Assembly (NCBI RefSeq): GCF_900496975.1
Contig: NZ_UFQC01000026.1
Span: forward strand, 1-64,000
Source: Achromobacter veterisilvae
Lineage (GTDB): Bacteria > Pseudomonadota > Gammaproteobacteria > Burkholderiales > Burkholderiaceae_B
DNA: 64,000 bases
Direction of reading: 5' to 3'
Below are positions 1 through 6,888 of the stretch, piece after piece. The translations under genes were made by a program, and so were the position numbers. The notes beneath the pieces are model-generated. The model did no database searches, was not told the origin of the DNA, and saw only the letters and a list, made by a program, of their open reading frames with translations. The first letter of the stretch is position 1; the number at the start of each line of letters is the position of its first letter.

Positions 1-2
1 TC

Positions 3-662
3 CTCAACGTGCTGCTGGCCTGGCCGGATTGCTGCTTCCGGTCGGAGACCGTGGTGCATCCGCGCACGCGCAACACCTTGGCGTTTGTCCCGGCTCAGTT
101 CAACGAGTTCGAGATCAGCCCCAAGGAGCGTGAGCTGATCGACATCTGCAAAGAGGAGAAGGCGCAGGGCCGCAAGGTCCTGGCCTACACGGTCTATACC
201 GGCACGCGCGACACCACGTCGCGCCTGAAGGTGTTGCTGGAGCAGGAAGGCTTCAAGGTGGCGGTGCTGCGCGCGAGCGTGGATGCCAGCCGCCGCGAAG
301 ACTGGATCGCCGAGCAACTGGACCGTGGCATCGACGTGCTCATCACCAACCCCGAGTTGGTCAAGACGGGGCTGGACCTGTTGGAGTTCCCGACGATCGT
401 GTTCATGCAGTCGGGCTACAACGTGTACTCGCTCCAGCAGGCGGCACGCCGCTCCTGGCGCATCGGGCAGAAGCAGCCCGTGCGTGTGATCTACCTCGGC
501 TACGCCGGTTCCTCGCAGATGACCTGCCTGGAGCTGATGGCCAAGAAGATCATGGTCTCGCAGTCCACCTCGGGCGACGTGCCCGAATCCGGGCTCGATG
601 TCCTGAACCAGGACGGTGATTCCGTCGAGGTCGCACTGGCCCGGCAGCTTGTCGCCGCATGA
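3..662 (+). CDS. SNF2-type DEAD/DEAH helicase, C-terminal part (5' end outside window)
   Basis: The reading frame is open from the window edge, so only the last 219 codons are seen. The segment is a RecA-like helicase C-terminal domain: a motif V region (ITNPELVKTGLDL) and a motif VI of SNF2 type (QAARRSWRIGQ) that carries the arginine finger. SNF2-like helicases of this kind occur in the DNA-processing part of ICEclc-type elements, upstream of the pil/tra genes, and presumably remodel DNA or nucleoprotein. A strong terminator follows 14 bases after the stop, so this gene ends a transcription unit and the conjugation genes downstream need their own promoter. Confidence 0.8.
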   Translation, partial: LNVLLAWPDCCFRSETVVHPRTRNTLAFVPAQFNEFEISPKERELIDICKEEKAQGRKVLAYTVYTGTRDTTSRLKVLLEQEGFKVAVLRASVDASRREDWIAEQLDRGIDVLITNPELVKTGLDLLEFPTIVFMQSGYNVYSLQQAARRSWRIGQKQPVRVIYLGYAGSSQMTCLELMAKKIMVSQSTSGDVPESGLDVLNQDGDSVEVALARQLVAA

Positions 663-675
663 CACGTTCCACTTA

Positions 676-699
676 CGGCCCTTCGGGGCCGTTTTTTTT
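676..699 (+). terminator. Rho-independent terminator after helicase gene
   Basis: A 6-bp GC stem (CGGCCC / GGGCCG) closed by a TTCG tetraloop is followed directly by eight T residues (692-699). It lies just downstream of the helicase stop at 662. Confidence 0.9.
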
Positions 700-800
700 G
701 CCGCTCCCGGTAAATCGGACGCTGCCTGGTTCGCATTGTTTGCTGCCGCTCGCGGCCTGAGCGGCGATGGTGAGGGCTGGATGTTTCAGGACGCCGAGCT

Positions 801-1400
801 ATGTGCCCCTCTCCACCGTGGTTTCACTATCCCGAACGCCGCCTTCTGGCGGGATTTCTCGGCCTGCTGTGGTCGGTGCTGGCCGGTGGCTGCGCGACGA
901 CGACTGCGCCGGTCGCGCCCGACACCATCGCGGAAGTCTTGGCCGCGCCTGAACCCGAGGCTTCCGAGTACATCCCGGTCGTGCGCTACGCCCGCTACAC
1001 ACTGGTCGAACTGGCACCCATGGCGGCGCAGCGCGACCTGTTGTTGCAGACCATCGACGTGTCCATGCCCGAGGATGCCCGCGCCACGGTCGGGGATGGG
1101 CTTCGGCACGTGCTCAAACGCAGCGGCTATGGCCTGTGCCAGACCGCGCATGCCGTGATCGAGCTGTACGCGCTGCCGTTGCCGGCGGTACACCTGCACC
1201 TCGGCCCCATGACCTTGCGCGATGCGCTGCTCACGCTGGCTGGCCCGGCCTGGGAACTGCACGCGGATGACCGCGCACGGCAAATCTGCTTCGAGCGGCC
1301 CGGCGATCGCGCGGTCGCCGAGTCCCCATCCGAGCCACCCGCCACCGAGGCGGTGCAGACGTTCCCGCTGGCACCCATGGTTTCGGGAGGCCAGCCATGA
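801..1400 (+). CDS. pilL: PilL-like conjugation lipoprotein
   Basis: A 199-residue exported lipoprotein: a hydrophobic N-terminal segment ends in a lipobox (LAGGC, cysteine near residue 31). It resembles the N-terminal region of the PilL family (TIGR03748-type) found at the head of the transfer cluster in PFL_4669-type elements. The middle (RYARYTLVELAPMAAQRDLL) and the C-terminal half, which resembles a secretin-associated TcpQ/STN-like fold, fit this. The gene overlaps the next one by 4 bases (ATGA), so translation is probably coupled. It likely sits at the outer membrane in the mating apparatus. Confidence 0.75.
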   Translation: MCPSPPWFHYPERRLLAGFLGLLWSVLAGGCATTTAPVAPDTIAEVLAAPEPEASEYIPVVRYARYTLVELAPMAAQRDLLLQTIDVSMPEDARATVGDGLRHVLKRSGYGLCQTAHAVIELYALPLPAVHLHLGPMTLRDALLTLAGPAWELHADDRARQICFERPGDRAVAESPSEPPATEAVQTFPLAPMVSGGQP

Positions 1401-2041
1401 ACGCCCCGCAACCTGCCCAGCGATCGACCGCCGCCGTGGTGGTGCAGAGCCTGATGTGGCTCTGGTTGATCTTCCTCAGCGTCTTGGCGGCCCTGGGCTA
1501 CCAGGCCCTCAGCGACCAGGCCGACCAGGAGCGGCTGGATTCCCGCCTGCAACGCCTGGAAGCGCAGGCAACTGGCTTGGCCGAGACGATCGAGGCCATC
1601 CAGCAGCGCCCGGCCGTCGCGACGGACGCTGACCTCAAAGACACCCGCCAGATTCTGGAAGCACGCGCGGCCCAGGTCGAGAAATCTCTCAGTGGCTACG
1701 CAGCGGCCGACGACCTCCAGGCGCTGCGCGCGGAGGTCGAGCAGATCAAGGCGCGCCAAGCCGCCGCGCGTGCCACCGCACCCGCCCAGCGGCGCGCATC
1801 GCGCACGTCCGCCGCCTCCAAGACCGAGCTGCCGCCGCTGCCATTCCGCGTCGTCGGCGCCGAACTGCGCGCCGGCCAGCGCAGCGTGTCCGTCGCGCCG
1901 AGCATCGGGGACTTCACGCCCGCCCAACTTCAGGTGCTGCTGCCCGGGGATGCGGTCGGCCCGTGGCGCCTGCAGGCGATCGAGGGCAACACCGCAGTGT
2001 TCCAGGCCGGCAACCAGACCCGCCGCGTGGCGATTCCCTGA
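1397..2041 (+). CDS. ICE membrane-anchored coiled-coil protein
   Basis: A 214-residue protein with one N-terminal membrane segment (about residues 15-40), then a long charged heptad-rich region (about 45-125) likely to form a coiled coil, a Pro/Ala/Arg-rich linker and a small globular C-terminal domain (about 145-214). The topology, with the bulk in the periplasm, suits a structural T4SS or pilus-assembly component. It lies between PilL and a TIGR03759-type protein, a slot usually annotated as an ICE hypothetical protein. No enzyme motif is visible and I do not assign a precise family. Confidence 0.7.
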   Translation: MNAPQPAQRSTAAVVVQSLMWLWLIFLSVLAALGYQALSDQADQERLDSRLQRLEAQATGLAETIEAIQQRPAVATDADLKDTRQILEARAAQVEKSLSGYAAADDLQALRAEVEQIKARQAAARATAPAQRRASRTSAASKTELPPLPFRVVGAELRAGQRSVSVAPSIGDFTPAQLQVLLPGDAVGPWRLQAIEGNTAVFQAGNQTRRVAIP

Positions 2042-2053
2042 CCGGAGCACCCC

Positions 2054-2791
2054 ATGAAGCCGTCGATCCTCCTTTTCGCGGTCCTGGTGGCGTCGTCGCA
2101 ATGGCCCGCCTGGGCGCAGCAGCCCGCAACGACCTCGGCGCGCAACGCACAGAGCCAGGAGCGCCCGCTGGCCGCCCGCGTGCTGGACGACCGGGTGGCA
2201 ACCGAATGGGGCTTGCAGCCACAAGAATGGGCACGCTACCGCGAGCTGATGGATGGGCCGCTGGGTATCTACTCGCCCAACCTGGACCCGCTGTCCGCCC
2301 TGGGCATCGAAGCTCGCACGGACGAAGAACGGCGCCGCTATGCGGAACTGCAGGTGCAGGTGGAAGCGCGCCGCGTCGAGAAGCTGCTCGCCTACCAGCG
2401 CGCCTACGACGAGGCCTGGCAGCGCCTGAATCCGGGGATGCAGCGCGTGAACCTGCCCGACGACAAGCCGGGCGCCGGCCCATCCAGCAGTCCCTTGCGC
2501 GGCAGCGGCCGCATGGCGGTGTTCGTCAAGGACGGCTGCGCAGCCTGCGGACAGCTCGTGCAGCGCCTGCAATCCTCGGGCGCGGAGTTCGACCTGTACA
2601 TGGTGGGCAGCCGCCAGGATGACGCGCGCATCCGCGACTGGGCCAAGCGCGCGCAGATCGACCCGGCGCGCGTGCGCGCCGGCAGCATCACGCTCAACCA
2701 CGACGGCGGCCGCTGGCTGTCACTGGGCCTGCCCGGCGATCTGCCCGCCGCCGTGCGCGAAGTGAACGGCCAATGGCAGCGCCAGCCGTAG
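2054..2791 (+). CDS. TIGR03759-type ICE protein, exported
   Basis: A 245-residue protein with a typical Sec signal peptide ending near WAQQ (about residue 22). The region after it (WGLQPQEWARYRELMDGP, then GIYSPNLDPLSALGIEARTD) is the hallmark of the TIGR03759 family of ICE proteins. The C-terminal part has a CAACGQ-type Cys pair and a thioredoxin-like pattern, suggesting a periplasmic redox or disulfide-linked role in pilus assembly. It ends 2 bases before the chosen start of the transglycosylase gene. Confidence 0.8.
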   Translation: MKPSILLFAVLVASSQWPAWAQQPATTSARNAQSQERPLAARVLDDRVATEWGLQPQEWARYRELMDGPLGIYSPNLDPLSALGIEARTDEERRRYAELQVQVEARRVEKLLAYQRAYDEAWQRLNPGMQRVNLPDDKPGAGPSSSPLRGSGRMAVFVKDGCAACGQLVQRLQSSGAEFDLYMVGSRQDDARIRDWAKRAQIDPARVRAGSITLNHDGGRWLSLGLPGDLPAAVREVNGQWQRQP

Positions 2792-2793
2792 CC

Positions 2794-3363
2794 ATGCCCC
2801 TGCGCGCACTGGTGCTCACTGCCGGCCTGTATGCCGTTGCCGCCCTGGCCCAGGAGGTTCCGCCACCGGCTTACCAGCTTGCCGCCCAGCGCGCAGGCAT
2901 CCCCTCGACCGTGCTCTACGCCGTGGCCTTGCAGGAGAGCGGCATCCGGCGCAACGGGCGCCTGGTGCCGTGGCCGTGGTCCCTCAACGTCGCCGGCCAG
3001 TCGCGCCGCTTCGCCACGCGCGCCGACGCCTGCGCTGGCCTGCAGCAGGCGATGCGCGCCACGCCGCACACGCGCATTGATGCGGGCCTGGGCCAGATCA
3101 ACCTCGGCTACCACAAGCACCGCTTTACCGGCGCGTGCGACCTGCTGGATCCGTATCGCAACCTGGCCGTTGCCGCCGAGATCCTGAAGGAGCAGCACAC
3201 CCCCGGCGAGGACTGGCTGCTGGCGATCGGCCGCTACCACCGCCCCGCAGGCGGCGAGCCCGCCGCCCGCTATCGGCGCAGCGTGTCGCGCCACCTTGCC
3301 CGCGTGCAGGGCACGCGACCAGCCGCCGCGGTCCTCGCGGCGCGCCAGGAGACCTCCCCATGA
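2794..3363 (+). CDS. Lytic transglycosylase-like protein of the ICE
   Basis: A 189-residue exported protein with a SLT-type core: the catalytic-type glutamate lies in VALQESGI (near residue 49), followed by AGLGQINLGYHKH and an NLAVAAEILKEQ segment typical of the goose-lysozyme-like fold. Such enzymes cut peptidoglycan locally so that the T4SS can cross the wall. The start at 2794 gives a clean signal peptide (hydrophobic, ending ALAQ); an in-frame ATG at 2773 would overlap the previous gene. The stop overlaps the next start (ATGA). Confidence 0.8.
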   Translation: MPLRALVLTAGLYAVAALAQEVPPPAYQLAAQRAGIPSTVLYAVALQESGIRRNGRLVPWPWSLNVAGQSRRFATRADACAGLQQAMRATPHTRIDAGLGQINLGYHKHRFTGACDLLDPYRNLAVAAEILKEQHTPGEDWLLAIGRYHRPAGGEPAARYRRSVSRHLARVQGTRPAAAVLAARQETSP

Positions 3364-3908
3364 CGAAACCCCATCCCGCCCATCTCGCGTTCACGGGCCT
3401 ACTCATGCTGCTGTCAGGCCTGCCGCTGGCCTCGCGTGCCGGCGAGCCACTGATCGTTGTCGAGGACCGTGGCGGCACGTCGGCATTGCCGTACTACGAA
3501 GCCCTGAATCTCCAGCCGCGCGCCAACGCACCGGCGCGGCCGTCCATCCCGACGCCCCAGGTTCCTGCCACACGGGCGGACGAAGCCGCGATGCTGCCGG
3601 TGCGCAGCGCCAAGCTCACGCCCGGCACCGTCGCGCGACGGGTGATCGAAGCGCCCGGCCTGCGGCCGTTCGTGGTCATCGGCGACGACGAGGCTTCCCG
3701 GGCCTGGTTGCAGCGCCGCGCCGCCGCTTTGCGCGAACGTGGCGCGGTCGGCCTGGTCGTCAACGTCGAGACCGCGCAGGGCCTGGCGCGGCTGCGCGCC
3801 CTGGTGCCGGGCGTGCCGCTCGCGCCCGTGGCCGGCGACGACCTGGCCGATCGCCTGGGCCTGCGGCACTACCCGGCGCTGATCACGGCCACCGGCATCG
3901 AGCAATGA
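3360..3908 (+). CDS. TIGR03765-type ICE protein, exported
   Basis: A 182-residue protein with an N-terminal signal peptide (about residues 1-28, ending ASRAG). The following LIVVEDRGGTSALPYYEALN and the C-terminal thioredoxin-like stretch (RHYPALITATGIEQ) are typical of the TIGR03765 family. Like its F-plasmid analogue TrbC/TraW, it probably acts in the periplasm in pilus assembly. The start is chosen because ATG overlaps the preceding stop as ATGA. TraD begins 4 bases downstream. Confidence 0.8.
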   Translation: MTKPHPAHLAFTGLLMLLSGLPLASRAGEPLIVVEDRGGTSALPYYEALNLQPRANAPARPSIPTPQVPATRADEAAMLPVRSAKLTPGTVARRVIEAPGLRPFVVIGDDEASRAWLQRRAAALRERGAVGLVVNVETAQGLARLRALVPGVPLAPVAGDDLADRLGLRHYPALITATGIEQ

Positions 3909-3912
3909 AGCC

Positions 3913-6102
3913 ATGTCGGGCAAACAGCCGGTCGAGGTTCTGCTACGCCCAGCGGTGGAGCTATACACCGTCGCGGCGTGTGCAGGCGCCGCGTTTCTGT
4001 GCCTGGTGGCCCCATGGTCGCTCGCGCTGAGCCCGGCCATGGGCATCGGCAGCGCCTTGGCGTTCGGCGCCTACGGCGCGATCCGCTACCGCGATGCCCG
4101 CATCATCCTGCGCTACCGGCGCAACATCCGCCGTCTGCCGCGTTACGTGATGACCAGCAAGGACGTGCCGGTCAGCCAGCAGCGCCTATTCGTGGGGCGC
4201 GGCTTTCTCTGGGAGCAGAAGCACACGCATCGGCTGATGCAGACGTACCGGCCCGAGTTCCGCCGCTACGTCGAGCCGACGCCGGCCTACCGGCTGACCA
4301 GGCGCCTGGAGGAACGGCTGGAGTTCGCGCCATTGCCGCTCTCGCGCCTGCCGAAGCTCACCGGCTGGGACGCGCCTTTCAACCCCGTGCGCCCGTTGCC
4401 GCCTGTCGGCGGCCTGCCAAGGCTGCACGGCATCGAGCCCGACGAAGTGGACGTCAGCCTGCCGCTGGGCGAGCGCGTCGGGCACTCGCTGGTGCTGGGC
4501 ACCACGCGGGTGGGCAAGACGCGCCTGGCCGAGTTGTTCGTCACGCAGGACATCCGTCGCAGGAATGCTGCCGGCGAGCATGAGGTCGTCATCGTCATCG
4601 ACCCCAAGGGGGATGCCGATCTCTTGAAACGGATGTACGTCGAAGCCCAGCGCGCTGGCCGCGAAGGCGAGTTCTACATCTTCCACTTGGGCTGGCCGGA
4701 AATCAGCGCCCGCTACAACGCCGTGGGCCGCTTCGGTCGGATCTCGGAAGTGGCGACACGCATCGCGGGGCAGCTCTCCGGCGAAGGCAACAGCGCGGCG
4801 TTCCGCGAGTTCGCATGGCGCTTCGTGAACATCATCGCCCGCGCCCTGGTGGAACTGGGGCAGCGCCCGGACTACATGCTGATCCAGCGCCACGTCATCA
4901 ACATCGACGCGCTGTTCATTGAGTACGCCCAGCACTACTTTGCCAAGACGGAGCCCAAGGCCTGGGAGGTGATCGTCCAGATCGAGGCCAAGCTCAACGA
5001 GAAGAACATCCCAAGGAACATGATCGGGCGCGAGAAGCGTGTGGTGGCGCTGGAGCAATACCTCTCCCAGGCGCGCAACTACGACCCTGTGCTCGATGGC
5101 CTGCGCTCGGCGGTGCGCTACGACAAGACCTACTTCGACAAGATCGTTGCATCGCTGCTGCCGCTGCTGGAAAAGCTCACGAGCGGCAAGATCGCCCAGC
5201 TCCTGGCGCCGAACTACTCCGACCTGGCCGACCCGCGCCCGATCTTCGACTGGATGCAGGTGATCAGGAAGCGCGCCGTCGTCTATGTCGGCTTGGACGC
5301 GCTGTCCGATGCGGAGGTCGCCGCAGCGGTCGGCAACTCGATGTTCAGCGATCTCGTCTCGGTGGCTGGGCACATCTACAAGCACGGAATCGACGATGGC
5401 CTGCCGGGCGCATCGGCTGGTGCGCGCGTGCCGATCAACGTGCATGCGGACGAGTTCAATGAATTGATGGGTGACGAGTTCATTCCGCTCATCAACAAGG
5501 GCGGTGGCGCGGGCCTGCAAGTCACCGCCTACACGCAAACGCTTTCGGACATCGAGGCCCGCATCGGCAACCGCGCGAAGGCCGGCCAAGTGATCGGGAA
5601 TTTCAACAATTTATTCATGTTGCGCGTGCGCGAGACGGCCACCGCGGAACTGCTGACGAGGCAGTTGCCGAAGGTCGAGGTCTATACGACCACCATCGTC
5701 TCGGGCGCGACGGACAGCTCAGACATCCGCGGCGCGACGGACTTCACGTCGAACACCCAGGACCGCATCAGCATGGCCAGCGTGCCGATGATCGAGCCGT
5801 CACACGTCGTCGGTCTGCCCAAGGGCCAATGCTTCGCGCTGCTGCAGGGCGGCCAGCTTTGGAAGGTGCGCATGCCGCTTCCGGCGCCAGACCCCGATGA
5901 AGTGATGCCGACGGACTTGCAGCAACTGGCCGGGTATATGCGCCAGAGCTACAGCGAGGCCACGCAGTGGTGGGAGTTCACCAGTTCCGCAGCCTTGCCG
6001 CATGCAGCCTTGCCCGACGACCTGCTGGATGACGCCGCTCCAGCCGAGCCTGACGCGGTGGCCACCGGCGCCGACGACAGCACCGGCGAGGCCGCACCAT
6101 GA
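3913..6102 (+). CDS. traD: TraD-type coupling protein (VirD4 family, SXT/ICE type)
   Basis: A 729-residue T4SS coupling ATPase. Two membrane segments occupy about residues 15-60, then a cytoplasmic RecA-like motor with a Walker A at about 196-203 (GTTRVGKT) and a Walker B-like acidic strand near 510 (VHADEFNEL). It delivers the relaxase-DNA complex to the channel. The C-terminal tail (about 690-729) is Asp/Ala-rich and acidic, as is common for the relaxase-interacting tail. The stop overlaps the following membrane protein gene by 4 bases. Family length and domain order are complete. Confidence 0.92.
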   Translation: MSGKQPVEVLLRPAVELYTVAACAGAAFLCLVAPWSLALSPAMGIGSALAFGAYGAIRYRDARIILRYRRNIRRLPRYVMTSKDVPVSQQRLFVGRGFLWEQKHTHRLMQTYRPEFRRYVEPTPAYRLTRRLEERLEFAPLPLSRLPKLTGWDAPFNPVRPLPPVGGLPRLHGIEPDEVDVSLPLGERVGHSLVLGTTRVGKTRLAELFVTQDIRRRNAAGEHEVVIVIDPKGDADLLKRMYVEAQRAGREGEFYIFHLGWPEISARYNAVGRFGRISEVATRIAGQLSGEGNSAAFREFAWRFVNIIARALVELGQRPDYMLIQRHVINIDALFIEYAQHYFAKTEPKAWEVIVQIEAKLNEKNIPRNMIGREKRVVALEQYLSQARNYDPVLDGLRSAVRYDKTYFDKIVASLLPLLEKLTSGKIAQLLAPNYSDLADPRPIFDWMQVIRKRAVVYVGLDALSDAEVAAAVGNSMFSDLVSVAGHIYKHGIDDGLPGASAGARVPINVHADEFNELMGDEFIPLINKGGGAGLQVTAYTQTLSDIEARIGNRAKAGQVIGNFNNLFMLRVRETATAELLTRQLPKVEVYTTTIVSGATDSSDIRGATDFTSNTQDRISMASVPMIEPSHVVGLPKGQCFALLQGGQLWKVRMPLPAPDPDEVMPTDLQQLAGYMRQSYSEATQWWEFTSSAALPHAALPDDLLDDAAPAEPDAVATGADDSTGEAAP

Positions 6103-6848
6103 AGGATGCCGCCTCGACCGCGCAGCGGGAGCAGAACCAGCGCCAGGGGCTGATCGTCGGCACCATCACCTTGCCGTTCCGGCTGCTCGGGGTGCTCATC
6201 GGCTCGCTGCTGTTCTCGATCGTGGTGGAGTGCGTCGGCATGCACCTGTTCTGGAAGGACCAGGGCTGGCGCCACTCCCAGCAGATGCTGCAGTACGAAC
6301 TCGGGCACCTGTCCAACCACTTCACGCGCAGCGTGGTGGTGCAGGAGCCCGGGCGCACGGCGCACGAGCTGGTGGATACCGGGTACGAGTGGGTGTTCGT
6401 GCGCTCGGGGTTGCTGGAGCGCATGAGCCAGACCGCCGAGCGCGCCCGCGCGGCCAGCCACGGGCAGAGCCGCAACTTCCGCTACTACATCAGCCAAGTC
6501 TATGTCTGGGCCGAAAGCTACCTGATCGCTGCGGCCTTCACGACGCTCACCTTCCTGGTGCGCCTGCTGGTCCTGGTACTCACGCTGCCGCTGATCCTCA
6601 CTGCAGCATTCGTCGGCCTGATCGACGGCCTGGTGCGACGGGATGTGCGCCGGTTCGGCGCGGGCCGCGAATCCGGCTTCATCTACCACCGCGCGAAGGC
6701 CAGCCTGATGCCGTTGGCCGTGCTGCCTTGGGTCACCTATCTCGCACTGCCCATAGCGGTGCATCCTCTGGTCATCCTGCTGCCCAGCGCGGCGTTGCTG
6801 GGGATGGCAGTCAGCCTGACCGCAGGCAGCTTCAAGAAGTACTTATGA
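6099..6848 (+). CDS. TIGR03747-type ICE membrane protein
   Basis: A 249-residue integral membrane protein with an N-terminal segment (about 20-45), two closely spaced segments in the middle (about 145-175) and more near the C-terminus (about 205-245). It contains the family-typical FRLLGVLIGSLLFSI and GLIDGLVRRDVRRFGAGRES. It is the last gene of this plus-strand block; a convergent cargo operon ends only 40 bases away. In related elements its next neighbour is the RAQPRD gene, which here lies 7.5 kb downstream. Confidence 0.85.
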   Translation: MKDAASTAQREQNQRQGLIVGTITLPFRLLGVLIGSLLFSIVVECVGMHLFWKDQGWRHSQQMLQYELGHLSNHFTRSVVVQEPGRTAHELVDTGYEWVFVRSGLLERMSQTAERARAASHGQSRNFRYYISQVYVWAESYLIAAAFTTLTFLVRLLVLVLTLPLILTAAFVGLIDGLVRRDVRRFGAGRESGFIYHRAKASLMPLAVLPWVTYLALPIAVHPLVILLPSAALLGMAVSLTAGSFKKYL

Positions 6849-6888
6849 GGTGACACGGGCGGCACTGCTCTGCAAAGCCGTGTGCCGT

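Noticed and set aside
1127-2701. Long open frame on the minus strand (524 codons) opposite the first ICE genes
   Set aside because: It is antisense to three well-supported ICE genes with signal peptides and tight spacing; its protein is Arg/Gly/His-rich low-complexity, as expected from a shadow in 70 percent GC DNA.
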